From assembly GCA_965153455.1 (NCBI GenBank), contig OZ234495.1, positions 24,114,875 to 24,178,874 on the forward strand: a DNA stretch of 64,000 nt, written 5' to 3'. The translations under genes and the position numbers were made by a program. The stretch's first letter is position 1, and the number at the start of each line of letters is the position of its first letter. The notes below the pieces were generated by a model. The model did no database searches. It worked only from the letters and a program-made list of their open reading frames with translations, and was not told the origin of the DNA. This stretch comes from Sphagnum compactum. Its lineage: Eukaryota > Bryophyta > Sphagnopsida > Sphagnales. Below, in pieces: positions 41,201-53,600 of this stretch.

Positions 41201-42090
41201 CTAACTATCTTCTTGCTTGGATGCATGTTTCATTTTGAATTCCATGTATGAACTAGAGCATAGTTATGCTTGTTGGAATGTCGTCATTCATTGTATTTGC
41301 AAATTAATAAACGAACAACAAAAAACATAGTACTAATCAGATTAAAGTAAAAACCATGAACTTAAAAGAAAAACAAAAAAATTGTTGTGGGGAAAAAATA
41401 TAACAAATATATCTGAAATAAACACCAATTTCATTTCCATGCAAAAGTTGACCAATTCATTTACATTTCTAAATTTAGAAGATTTGTGAGTTACAAAGAT
41501 TTGAATGCAAAATCATCCAAACCTCAAAATTCATGCCTTGCAATACACTAAACTAACAATTTTTCTTGGTTCAAAATAATCTTTCTTTTTGCAAGAAATA
41601 GAACATCAAATTGTTTTGTACATCTCTTGAGACTAGCTAACATATATCAATTGGTGGTAAATTCATGGGTTGCCAACTTATGACTTTCTTTGCAAATAAT
41701 GGAGGTCGACTTAATATTAAACTTCAAACTGGATTTTCCAACAACTACAACATGGGACATTTCCCTACATTTAATCAAGCCTTCTCAAGGCCTTAAACAA
41801 ACATATCATATACTAGGTATAGATCGACCCAAATTAAAAATAAAAATAACATACAAGCTTGTTGCATTTTGAAATCAATGAAGGAAAGATCAAAAACATT
41901 CGAGCAAGGAAACGATTATTTATTATCAAGACACTAACTAACTTGGCATGTGATGAACTCCCAAGATGGACAATCAAATGTCCTTCTCGAGATATAAGGA
42001 AGTTGAATGTTTTCCAAGTGGGATATTGGGCCAAGCAAGGAACTGAAAAATTAGAGGGAAATGAGTGGGAGTTAGAGGGAAGAATTCTTT
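41201..42090. other. Intergenic, no supported gene
   Basis: Overlapping short frames on both strands at 41690-42104 are unrecognised. No repeat borders are visible. Confidence 0.35.
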
Positions 42091-42180
42091 TGATTCTAGG
42101 TTGAACTCTTCAAGAATTTCTCAAGTTTTTTCTTATGATTCTAGGTTGTACTCTTCAAGAATTTCCCAAGTTTTTTCTGT
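42091..42180 (+). repeat. 45-bp tandem duplication
   Basis: 'tgattctaggttg' to 'caagttttttct' is repeated with exactly 45-bp period (starts at 42091 and 42136) and few changes. In one frame it encodes a duplicated 15-residue unit around DSRLNSSRISQVFS. Confidence 0.75.
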
Positions 42181-42342
42181 GTTGGCAAGTGAGAGTTCAT
42201 GGGTTGGAATGGATCTGGCATGCATAGTTGATGCTGCTTGGATACCTGCCCATCATCCTGCTCCCTTACAGCCTAAGAATCCACTACTGCTCCTACTCCT
42301 CTCTCTCTCTCTCTCTCTCTCCCCCAAAGGGTTTTGTAGTTT

Positions 42343-42777
42343 ATGCCGCAAGCAAAGCAGGTATTGGAAGAGCTACAATGGTTGTTGGCCCATAGCTTGT
42401 CAGGACATCAGACTCTGACATTCCAAGCTCATCACCTAGGCCTCCTCACTTTTGACAAGTTTCGGTCTGTTCTTAGAGTGACAGCATCTGTACTATCCAT
42501 TCACCATTTGCATAGTGTCAAGTGTGGTGTTGACTGGATCTTGCAGGTATTCTTGTGCAAGTATAAGGAAGTGTCTCAGAGCAGACTGTTTCATACAACT
42601 CCCACCACACCCACCATCTCTTGTGAGGAATGCAGCAGGTACATACACATCATGAAGGATAAACAAAAATGTGACATACTCCAGTTCCATCATTTTCTAA
42701 ATGCAAGACCACCCAAATCTTGGATCAAAAGTCTCAGATCTGTTGTAATTGCCTTGAAAACATACAGAATTCTTTGA
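42343..42777 (+). CDS. Hypothetical 144-codon open frame, doubtful
   Basis: It opens at an ATG after a (CT)n run (about 42300-42320) and reads without a stop for 144 codons (MPQAKQVLEELQWLLAHSL at the start). It has no signal peptide, membrane segment or motif I recognise. There are splice-like sites inside ('ggatcttgcag' ending near 42547), so it could instead be exon and intron sequence of an unknown transcript. The surrounding 42-44 kb looks gene-like in base composition. It may also be chance. Confidence 0.25.
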   Translation: MPQAKQVLEELQWLLAHSLSGHQTLTFQAHHLGLLTFDKFRSVLRVTASVLSIHHLHSVKCGVDWILQVFLCKYKEVSQSRLFHTTPTTPTISCEECSRYIHIMKDKQKCDILQFHHFLNARPPKSWIKSLRSVVIALKTYRIL

Positions 42778-42965
42778 TGAAGATTGATTGACCTCTGCTA
42801 GCAACGGAGGTGGAAAGAAACAAAAATTCCTCAGTGATGATGAGGATGGGAAGTACTACTTACTTGTGTGTTGCAAAGAAGATACTCACATCACTGGGAA
42901 GAAAAGCTTTTGAAGAAACACAGGTAGAGAAATGGAGAAAAAAAGAAAGAGAAAAATACCGAATC

Positions 42966-43083
42966 CACAAGTGATGAGAAAGAGTGTTGCTGATATGATC
43001 ACCAGCAACATATCTGGTTCTTCCTTGCAGTGTCAAGGTGTTGCTGGTGATCATATCAGCAACTCTCTTTCTCATCACCTGTG
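42966..43083. repeat. Near-perfect 44-bp inverted repeat with 30-nt loop (hairpin)
   Basis: The left arm 42966-43009 and right arm 43040-43083 are reverse complements at 42 of 44 positions, with 43010-43039 as loop. Homology stops abruptly at the outer edges. RNA from either strand would fold into a stem within the size range of a plant miRNA precursor, but could also simply be an inverted duplication or a foldback element. Confidence 0.85.
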
Positions 43084-43605
43084 AAACACCAAGCCTTGCT
43101 GGATGATTGGCTTCAACAGTGCCCGAGTATTTGTAGTGTCCCTCAAATGTGAGTTTGACAGTACCTGAATATATGTAATGTCCTCAGGAGCAATTGAAAG
43201 ACAAATTAGAGCTCCAGAGACCATGATTGGAACTTCTATAAATTGCCTTTGTGATACTATCTGATTCAAACTGCAAACACAATGTCCTCCCATCCAAAAC
43301 CGACATTAGGATAAACAAAGTCATCAAAGTGAGATGGGAGATAGGGTCTATAATACTTACATACTTCACGTATCAACACTTTTGACAATGATACTAAGTC
43401 ACCATCTACCTGTCACACACTCTTGTCTCTAACACAGAATAAGTGATGAACCTACAATACATAGTAACATGGAAAGTGGTTGTCACATAGATAACAACAT
43501 CAAGCTTAAACCACATGCATTCTTTTCCAAGTAATAGTGTACTGGTTTAGAGAATAAACACTTTGATGACAGAGAAGGAATTCAGATGCAGCCATGGATT
43601 ACACA

Positions 43606-43935
43606 ATTCAATTCCAACAAGCTGCAGAGAAGAAGACTTGAATCTACACAATTCCGTTCCAGCAACAGCAGTGGAGAAGAAGATTGCCAGTGTATTTCAG
43701 TTCCAGCAGAAGTGGAGAAGAAAAAAAAAAACTTGAGAATTCAAAACCAGTGGTGGTGGAGGAGAAAGATAATCTGCATAATTCAATTCCAGCAACAGCG
43801 GAGAAGATGACAAAATTTCACAACATAATTCCAGCAGCAATGGAGAGGAAGATAATCTGCATAATTCTATTCCCGCAGTGGCAGAGAAGAAGACAAAAGT
43901 TCATAATCCAATTCCAGCAGCAACAGAGAAAAAGA
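43606..43935 (+). repeat. 42-bp coding-like tandem repeat
   Basis: Units beginning 'aattccattccagcagcaa'-like and ending 'gagaagaagac' recur with a period close to 42 bp, with cores near 43606, 43648, 43779, 43821, 43861 and 43903. The period equals 14 codons; one frame gives repeats of the kind HNPIPAATEKKT. A 1-nt shift and a longer spacer break the frame, so an intact protein is not supported. Confidence 0.6.
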
Positions 43936-44123
43936 AGTGTCGTCTGGGAAATGGATCACTATGTTGCAAATGTGGCAATGAAAACATAAGAAGAAAAAGA
44001 AATCAAGAAGGATGGCAGGATAGAGAGTTCATGGTTTGTTTACAATTCTGGAAATCCAACGCCTACTTTCAATTCCTTCACATGCTGCATATCATCATGC
44101 CCTTTCTTCAATTCATGCTTTAA

Positions 44124-45079
44124 TTTTGAATTGATGGGTTTATTTCTATAGTTGTAGGTGTTGAAGTTTAACTAAAATAATGAATTTTTATGTGAAATAA
44201 ATTTGCTTTTTCCCACTTCTATTACATGTGAATGTACTGCTCTTTAGAATACTATGCATGGGATCAATTTCTTGTTATTCCTGCATCATATATGTGCAAA
44301 CCAAGATCTTAAATGTTTCGTTTTTATGACATGCGAAATTAAGTTAACTTTCACTCCATTGGTAATCTCAATGAGAAAGGACGTGGGAGTGTGCCATTAT
44401 TCCCTTATGCTCAAAATTCCCGGGTTAGTGTAATTGAAATGGGAAACTAATAGTGAATTTATTTTTATTTCCCCTGTGGAACTGGTTCATTGCTCTCACA
44501 TCCTTGTTGCTCTCACCAAAGTGAGCTCTATGATGTTAACTCTATTACTTCTACTAAACAAGCTGGTGCAATTTGTGAACACCGTCCATTCATGAAACAT
44601 TAATCTTCTTGATGACATTGAGGAACACATATTGAATCACTTCCCAATATCAGGTACAAGTTGTTTGATGCAGACTTTGCACATTAGGATGGAATGTAAC
44701 ATTCTGAAGTCGCGTTGAATCTAAAAAGTGATACCACGGCATATTACATCACAAACACAATTTCCTTGATGGCACGGGTGCATTGAAACCCATGCCAAGC
44801 CACCTCAAAACTTGCATGACATTTATGACTTGTCGTTGAAATAAATGTCAGTGACTCTTTATGGGTTTATGTCAACAAAGCTTCATCACATGTAGATGTT
44901 TAGGAAAACAATGTTTGATAGATAAATGAGAATGAAGGACAATTGTTATGATTTGTAGTATCCTAAGAGACTTTCTATTACTCCAATTGAGGAGAAAAAC
45001 ACATAGTGTGTTAATTGCTTCACAAGCCCCACTTGTAAACATGACAAATTGGATAGTGTAATTAAGGTGAAAGATTATT
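44124..45079. other. Intergenic, no supported gene
   Basis: AT-rich DNA without recognisable domains or borders. Confidence 0.35.
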
Positions 45080-45150
45080 TTAAATGCCATCACTTGGACC
45101 AACCATTATGGTCAAACAATCAGAAGCAGCCAATTTCTTTTACTTGGCCT
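45080..45150 (+). mobile_element. Fragment of the TTA-flanked MITE
   Basis: 'cacttggaccaaccattatg' and 'caatcagaagcagcc' match the centre of the copy at 10877-11240. No termini are present. Confidence 0.45.
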
Positions 45151-45240
45151 CCTTGTGGAAACCAATGTATGTGTGTAAATTTAAAGGTCCAAAGGACCAA
45201 AGTCCAAAACCCATTTTTCTTCTATTTGAAGGTTGAAGAT

Positions 45241-45690
45241 TTACTTTTTCAAATGCATTTGAACCTATTTTAAAAAAGGAACCATGTCAAAATTCAACAT
45301 GCAACAACATTTTGCATCTTTTCAAACAAGATTTATTTCTTCAAATGCATTTGAACCTACTTTAAAAAAGGAACCATGTCCAAATTCAACATGCAACAAC
45401 ATTTTGCATCTTTTCAACAAGATTTACTTTCTCAAATGCATTTTGAACCTACTTTAAAAAAGAAACCATGTCAATATTCAACATGCAACAACATTTTGCA
45501 TCTTTTCAACAAGATTTACTTTTTCAAATGCATTTTGAACCTACTTTTTAAAGGAATCATGCCCAAATAAAAAATGCAACAACATTTTGCATCTTTTCAA
45601 AGAACATTTACTTTTTCAAATGCAATTTGAACCTACTTTTAAAAGGAACCATGTCCAAATTCAAGATATAACACCATTTGGATCTTTTCA
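45241..45690. repeat. 92-bp minisatellite, nearly five copies
   Basis: The marker 'caaatgca' recurs at 45250, 45342, 45433, 45525 and 45617, a period of 91-92 bp. Each unit contains 'ggaaccatgtc', 'aattcaacatgcaacaacat' and 'tttgcatcttttcaa'. Copies are closely similar, so the array is fairly young. It lies about 100 bp from a MITE fragment. Confidence 0.85.
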
Positions 45691-47879
45691 AAAAAAAATT
45701 GCAAAATCCCAAAAACCATCTATGGAAAGAACAAAGAACGTAGGGCATGATTTTTGAAAGTTTATTAATCACTTGTAGTATATATTGACTTTGCAAGGCA
45801 CTTTTGATAACAAAATATACATGAACTTTCTAGGGTATACTATATTTAGTTACTCTAATAACATCTTTCATGTTATATTAACAATAATACACATATCAAC
45901 TTATGTATGTATATCTCACAATTAGTGATATGTAACCAAAAAGGAAAGTATGAGTTTTCTTTCTTGGCTAGATATTCTTGTCAACTTTAATATGCACCAA
46001 CTATATGGCATCCATCTATTGCACCAATTCACAAACCCATTACATTTTCTCATATCTAAACTTTAGCATATCTATATGTAGTGCTTAATGTTATCCTTCA
46101 TGTGGTTAAATGTGATTAAAATGTAATCAAATAAAAAAGTAATCACAATATGAAGGGGTGGAAAAATACAAGATTTTTTCTTGTGGATAGAAAGATGACA
46201 ATGGGACCAATATCAAGCATTTGGGCACCAACCTCCTAACCTTAAATGATTGAAATCCAACCTTTTAAATAAGAATCCTTCAACTAGGGTTGCCTTTGAA
46301 TCATAATAAACCATTTCCTATAGAAATCATCGCGTTGATTCTATCAAGCAATGCATTTACAAAACTCAAATGAAAGAATTGGAGAGTTATATATTGAGGT
46401 TCCTATATGTGCCAACAATTTGAAATTGGTCACAGAGTGAGCTACACATTTTAGAAAAAAGTGCAAAGATTTTCTATAGTCCTTGACAACCTCATGTAGA
46501 GCCTTCAAATTTTGAAAGTGCAATGTGCCATTCCTAGCACTAATGACCTTCCTTGACATTGTTTTATACTACTCCAAAGGCATCCTAAACACTCATGCAC
46601 CAACCTACACAAATCATGTGTAGCTTCAATACTTAAACTTTAAAAAAAATTAAAAACATAAAAGTTATTTTCACTGTGAAAATACTTATCATCATTTCTA
46701 TTGCAACAACACAATTGAAAAACTACATGGCATCCAATTGTTTTGCTCCTTGAATTTTCATTAACCACTTGAAAACTTTTCCTGCACAAATTTTAAATTG
46801 TTTTATGCCCTACTTCCTTTGATATCAATCATTTCTTCCTCTAGACTCAATGTTCTTTCCTTGAAACTCAATTGAAGTTCTTCAAATTGAACCAAAAGGA
46901 ATTTTGGTACAATCTCGTTGTTCCATATGTGTTTGTTTTCTTACTTGAAGAAAAGGAAGGTGAACATGAAAGCATCATTGGTGGGAAGACCTTTGAATTT
47001 CAAATCTTCTATGATTGAGACCATGTTCTAGCTCTATTTATTTATTAAAGACTTGGTTATTTTACAAACCTAAAAACCAAATAACATGACCTCGTCAACT
47101 CAACCAACACTATTCTATTTAGTTTATTTGCATAGAAATGTAGAAACAAAACTATTATAAAAAATCAAAAGTTGTGTATGACATGGGGCGTGGAAAGAAA
47201 CAGGAGAAATGAAAGGCAATAAGGATGAGAAATGTGTGGAGATATGGCACAAAAAACATGGCAACAATTGGGTAGAATAGAAGGATGAGTACATTCAACA
47301 TACCAAATCTCATCTAAACCTTGAATTGCGTTCAAAAAATGATCTTTGCATGAATTGAGTGTCAAAAGGAACATGAGGAATGGGAAGTAACAAGAAAGAG
47401 AAATGAACTTTGCATGTCATTGAACATCAAAAGAAATGAAAGGCAACAATGAGGAGAAATGAGTAGTGAGGTAGCGCGCTAAGGATGATGAACGAATGGA
47501 TGGATAATATAATATGGAAGATACATTAATTATGTTGTTTCAATGATGGATGGATTATATGCCAAATTGCAGGTTAAGTAACCTTCCAATATGAAGGATA
47601 TTTTTAATTGGAATTTTAGTATGACTTTCATTGCATGACTTCAGGGGAGAAGAAGTAATTTTGGACTTCTAATTGCATATAAATGAAATATAGTAAACAA
47701 TGTCATAGCATTGTTGAAGTAACAGATTTCATGTGAACTTAATTTAATGTCTCTTACATTGAAGACAATTGTTGAATCCTTAGGTAGCAAAACCTTACTT
47801 GAGTTGTCTCTTCTTTGCCCCTTTCCCTATAGTAACACCTGCCCTTGTTGTCTTGTTTGAAAATTGTGAAAACGAAGGA
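45691..47879. other. Intergenic with unrecognised coding-like relics on the minus strand
   Basis: On the - strand, 'SIIEDLKFKGLPTNDAFMF' and 'FEELQLSFKERTLSLEEEM' (about 46840-47025) and 'RKVISARNGTLHFQNLKAL' (about 46500-46556) read as protein-like blocks broken by stops. I cannot assign a family; they look like an old transposon or gene relic. Confidence 0.3.
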
Positions 47880-49589
47880 TTTTTTTACCTATTAGAGATA
47901 TCCATATAATCACCCTATCTTCACACTATCTTTGGGCCTCCTTTTACCCCCTAAGCCCTCTTTTAATGGTATCTGCAAAATAAGGAATTTTCTATTATTT
48001 TTATTTTTTGGAAACAAATGGAAAAACCCATTGCAAAGAAAGACACCATGCAGAAAGGCAGAGGGACCAAGGGAAGACAAAACCCAATCAACCAAAACCC
48101 CAAAGTTTACCAATAAATATTACCATTCAAAGGTGGTTGATAACACAATCTAACCTTCCACCAATCACACAAATAGATAGCATGATGTGGACCCCAGACC
48201 CTATCAAAGGCCTCTAAATTTTATTTTCATTGTCTGGGTTCTTTTGAATTTGCTGCAACACATGTTGCCACTCAAGTTTCTTGTAATCAATCAACCCTTT
48301 CCCACATGACATTTTAGAACTTGGCTTCATGCCACTTGTTGTTGTTGAAAACCAAATTGTTTTTTTCGATCCAAATGGCCCACATAATGACTCTTTTAAG
48401 TAAGGTCTATAAGGAGTCAAATTTCTTAACCCTATTAAATAGCCATTTGCTAAACAAACATTGTTCAAGCCTTAAAGCTTTTTCAGACCCGATAATGTTT
48501 ATAGGTGGTCAAAGTTGGAAAAGGAATGAAAAGGCAAGTTCCCATGCCTTAATAGCTCTTGAGCAAAACCAAAATCTATGGGTGACAAATTCCAAAATTG
48601 CACATTCACAAGACGGGCAATTCGTTGGGATGTTGTGATTAGTGTTGGCCCGCCAACTATTGATTATAAGCACTTGGTGCCACAACAACCACATGAAACA
48701 CGAGTCTTTATTGGCTTTACGTTTGTTCCAGACATTTCTCCAGTTTAGTTGAAAATTATGGGGGAAGGAACCCTCCCACTTTCCGAGCACATTTTGGGCA
48801 AGAGAATTCCTAGATTTAATTAGTTACCTCCCTTGTTTGCCCATGTAATTCATTAGCTCCACCTACCTATTCCATTTCCAATTTCTAGGGTCGAATGTGA
48901 GATTGCTTAAAGCCCCATAAAACAATCGCACTATTGCCCCCCTTACACCTATCCTAATGCAAACCCGAACTCTCCTCAAAACCCCTTCAAACACTTGTTG
49001 GTTAGCTAGCAATTGAAGTGTCTTGGAGTACTCTCCAATTATGAATACCTAGACCTTCTTTGGAATGACCACTTCTTGTTGAATTGAATTGTCAACATAT
49101 GGTCAGAACCCTTGAATAACAACAAAAATTGCGATTGGATTGGACGTAATTCTATCACTGTAAATACCTAGCTACTCTCCATCCACTATGAGAAATTGTG
49201 TCTACCAAAACCACACCACTTTACAATTAAAACTCAAAAAAAACTCATATACAATTGTTATGCAACAATCCCTTAGGTATTACAACTATTGTGCAACTAT
49301 CCCCTTAGAAATAATTGTATTAATAAATAAATTGCCACATCAAAAAATCAATTAATTATATTATAATTGCAAGTGAGTTGAAAATGGATATTTTATACAA
49401 TAATTTATACACATTATACATACATATGTAGTTAACCATATTTGATTTTTTCAAGAATTGCATTGTAGTTGCATGTGGCAACTACTATAGAACTATTATA
49501 AATGTGTCACTAAAGCAACAACTATGTTGTAACTAATGTACAATGTACATTCATGTGATCATGCCACGTGTCCCCATCTCCACCACCCA

Positions 49590-50270
49590 TTATGGGGTAC
49601 ATTTGCAATTAGTTCTCAATTATGATTCCCATTAATACAATTAGTATGGCCATTAGTGAGCCATTATTAAAATATTATTATTCAACTATGTTATGACTAT
49701 AACACAATTACTTATAACTTAATAATGATACATATTCATTAATTATTTATATCTTCATCATATGTGTTTCATTTTGAGTGATTTAAAATGTTATGGAAAC
49801 GTTATTTCAAGTTTTAGAAATCATCTTTGAAGTGCAAAGGAAAATGAATAATGAATTAATAACAAGAAGATATATAAGTTTTCCGACTTACAAAACATCT
49901 TTTTTTTCCTTTTTTCTCTATTTGGGCCCCCCCACTTTAAAACCTCATAACTTTCTTACTTTTTATTCATTTTCAACGATTTAAAGTGTTATATGAATGC
50001 CACCTAAAGTTTTACAAATCATCTTCGAACTCTAATAGCAACAAAATAACATACAAGGAATTTTTTGGGTGTTTGGGAACTAGCTTTAGTAACATTGGTG
50101 GTTTGTTTTTTTTGAGTTCTTGACCCTCTTTACTTTGAGGGGCCATAGCTTTCTCATTTTTATTTCGTTTTTGACAATTTTTAATGCAAAAAAATGCAAC
50201 AATAGGAAGGGTTCAAGTTTTGTTTATACACAAAAAAAAATGGAGCCCTCCCATTGAATCTGGCATGCCT
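49590..50270. repeat. Internal repeats of about 195 bp within the CACTA element
   Basis: Three diverged copies share 'cataactttcttactttttattc' split over 'ctttctca/tttt' and 'gatttaaa(a/g)tgtta', followed by 'agttttacaaatcatctt'. The anchor sites lie near 49769, 49967 and 50161. Confidence 0.5.
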
Positions 50271-50507
50271 TGAACGTTTAAGTGTTATAGTTACAATTTA
50301 ATTGCAATTAATGAACAACTAAAAGATTTAACCCATATGCTTGCATGTTACAAAAATATAAAGAAGGCTTGTTTTCTTATGTTTTCACATTAAAATACAT
50401 GTGCCATTTTGGGACAAGCTTAAAAAAAATTTAACTTAAAGGCAAAACATAAAATAAAAAATAAAATTTCATGGCTATTGTTTAATGCACTGAATATTGT
50501 GCTTTCC

Positions 50508-50612
50508 CACCTACTTACCTACCTACCTATGTAGGTATGTAGGTAGTGAGGTCCTAGGTAAATACGTAGGTATATAGGTCTTAAGACCTACCAATTTACT
50601 TACCTATGGTTA
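50508..50612. repeat. Imperfect palindrome of ACCT/AGGT repeats
   Basis: 'cttacctacctaccta' (about 50514-50529) is followed directly by 'tgtaggtatgtaggtag', and a second, looser set of AGGT and ACCT units follows to 50612. Strong hairpin potential inside the CACTA element. Confidence 0.6.
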
Positions 50613-53600
50613 TGTACGACCTACCTAGCTACTACAATAAATATTTATTCCAAAATATAATTAATATGCCATATGGCAAATTTTTATTGGGCCACGTGTC
50701 ACAATCTCGGACCATCATTGACAATAATAATGGACGATGCAAATCAAAACCAATTATGTCCAAAAATCTTCATAATGCCACATGTTAGATTTTAATATAT
50801 GGATGACAATTAATGACATCAGTATGACATCCCATGGGTGTAATTATAATGAAGTTGTATAGTAGTTGAAAATGAGTTGTTTTAACTGAGTTGCAATTGA
50901 ATTGCAATGAGTTGCACCATATATACGGTGAATTATAACTTTGCAATTCATGCAACTTGTTCATTAGCACTCATGGTGTATAAATACAATGAGTTGCAAT
51001 GTCCTTTACAATTCAAAAATTGAGTTGTAAGGCCAATTGTAAAACACCCCTTTTCCTCATAGTGATCCTAAGATCTAAAAGTCGACTACCTCAATTTTTT
51101 GATCCAACATTTAGGCAAGCTACTAATTACCCATTGCTAGAATGACTATATTCCCTTTCTTCCAAAGGAAATAAAGTTTTCAATTCATCCCAAGAATGGA
51201 AGTCTCTGGTTTCAGCTTTCCATAGATCCCTTAAAAGTGCATAGGCCAGATTTGTATAACTCTTGAACTTGAGAAATGGACAATCCAAACTCCAACTCAC
51301 TAAAACTAGAGCCCCACCATATGCTTACTCTTTTTATGGCCTCAACTACTTGCGATGGGGAAAAGTCCAACTTTTCAACCATCCGTTTCCAAGCCTTTGA
51401 AATCTTCCCCCATACCTTTGATCCTAGAGATGGATTATGATTTCAAACTGAAGCCCAATTCACCTCAACGCCCCACTTCATGTGCTTAGAGGGTTTACAC
51501 ATTGCTAATATGAAAAGTAATAAAAGTTTGAAATTTGAATTGCCAGGTTTTAGGGCTTTGATAACTTACTTAGACAATAAGGCGTCATAGCTTTTTATGA
51601 ATCAATGAGGCCAAGACCTCCGATATCCTTACTTGTGCAACAATCAGATCAATTTACCCTAATTCTAGCGCATTGATCACCTCCATCTCATAAAAAATTC
51701 TAGAATAAATATTGACATTTACTTATCACTTTCTTTGTGTTCCCCCATATGCTGATGAAGAACCACAAGGTTGATGCCAAGACGAAATTGACAATTATGG
51801 TTCGACTCACTATTAGTAAGTGGACCATGTTCCAAAATTTTAATTTCTTGTGGATCTTTTCAATCAAAAAGGTGTCCACCTATTTGTCATCCAAGCCAAG
51901 CTTAAAGCGTGTGCTGAGCATTTTGGATAGTTCATCGTTAAGGGCCCGCCTCCATTTGAACTCTCCTGTCCATGTCGGTTTTTTGTGATTTTATTTCTAA
52001 TTCTAATAAGCCATGGAATTCTCCTAGTTCAGCTCCAACCCACTTATGTCTAAGAAAAGTTGTAGCACATTAGTAACATTTGACATGTTTTCTTCTTTTC
52101 CCCAAACAGTTAGGGTTGTATCATCAACAAATTGTGAGGTAATTTGTTGCATTATTCCTTTCGACAGGGTAATTCCTCTAATGTCCCTAAATTTGACAAC
52201 CTTTTTGAACATGAAATTCAAGACTTTCGTGGCAATAAAAAAGAAATGGGGAGCCAAGGGGCACCCCTACTTAACCCCCCTTTCTATTTTGAAAGATTTG
52301 GTGATACACCCATTTAAACAAATTGTTGTTATGGCATCCTTGAACAACAACTTTACTTCTTGAACCATTCCCATCTTTGCCATGGCATCAAATAGGAAAC
52401 TCTAGTTTACCTTGTCATACATTGTTGCAAAATTCAGCTTAAACAAACCAATGGTTGGTTAGTGTGTTGAGCCCAATCAATTGTTTCATTCGCTACGAGA
52501 ACATTATCCAAGATGAATATGAGTAACAAAAATGTAGTTTGGTCCCCATCTATTACCTCCATGAGGATTGGTTGTAGCCTCATTTAAAAAGTCTTAGCAA
52601 AAATCTTGTAGGACACATTTAGCAAGGTGATCGGTCGCCAATTGCTAAAATTCTCCTTATATTCAGCTTTGAATAACATGATGATCAATCCTTTGTTCAC
52701 CCATCGGGAAAACTACATCTTTGATTACTACTTCAATCATCCAAAAGTAGTTTATGCTAATTGGATCCCAGAAGAAAGTGTAAAACTTCGCCACCACACC
52801 ATTAGGTCATGGGTCCTTGCCCTTGCCCATGGAGTTTGTTGCTACTTGAAGTTCTTCCAAAGAAAGAGGTGCGGCCAGCCTCTTGTTCATCCCTTTGGAA
52901 AATTTCCTAAGGAGAGAGTCCAAAACCTTACATATCAACTTTTCATTCCTAGGATGATCCTCCTAGGCTTTATAAAACTTATTGTAGAAGTTGCAGCAGA
53001 TCTGTTCCATCTCTATTTGACTTGTGGCTACTGCTCCTACATCATCCTTGAGGTAGAAATTCCAACTTTACTAGGCTTTGGTTTAATGGTTATGAAAAAT
53101 TCCTTGGTTATAGTGCAATCCTTTTGTTTCCATCTAAGTTTCACCCTAATTCGTTGTCTTGCCACTTTCACATCTTCTAGTTCCTTGATTATTTGCCTAA
53201 GGGTACTCACTAGTTGTTGTAGCCCCTTGTTTTGAATCATGTCTTATAGGCTATTTTGAATGCATTCCAAGTTGTTTTAATTGATATTCTTCTTTGCGAA
53301 ATTTTGTAGCCTTTACCTTGCAAAATTCTCTATAGAACCTAATGGCTTTTCTTAATTTTGTAAAAATTATAGCCCCTTCTAATTGGGCTTTCCAAATTTT
53401 GTGAATTCTCTTTTTAACCTCTCCAAAGAACTAGGTATTCATTTTCCACTTTGAGGTCCTTTGAACAGTTTTAACAATTTCTAATAGACAACTAACATGA
53501 TGGTGATTTGACCTAACTCCATCCCCTTTCACATAATAATGGGGGCTATTGTTAGCTTGGTTGGAGGCTAAGTAGTTGGGAATGTAAATGTGATCCAATC

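Larger units (their letters stand above)
49184..51064. mobile_element. Non-autonomous CACTA (En/Spm) element, 1,881 bp, inside a LINE
   Basis: The ends are CACTATGAGAAA (49184 onward) and, inverted, CACTATGAGGAA (ending 51064), flanked by an ATC on both sides (49181-49183, 51065-51067). A CACTA terminus with a 3-bp target duplication is diagnostic of En/Spm elements. Subterminal sequence carries inverted copies of motifs such as TTTACAATT and GAGTTGYAA, the kind of array that binds the transposase. No transposase gene is present. It sits between the reverse transcriptase and zf-RVT parts of the LINE, so it arrived later. Confidence 0.85.

Noticed and set aside
52627-53235. 202-codon + strand open frame
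   Set aside because: Antisense to the reverse-transcriptase region of the LINE; the - strand gives the recognisable protein.
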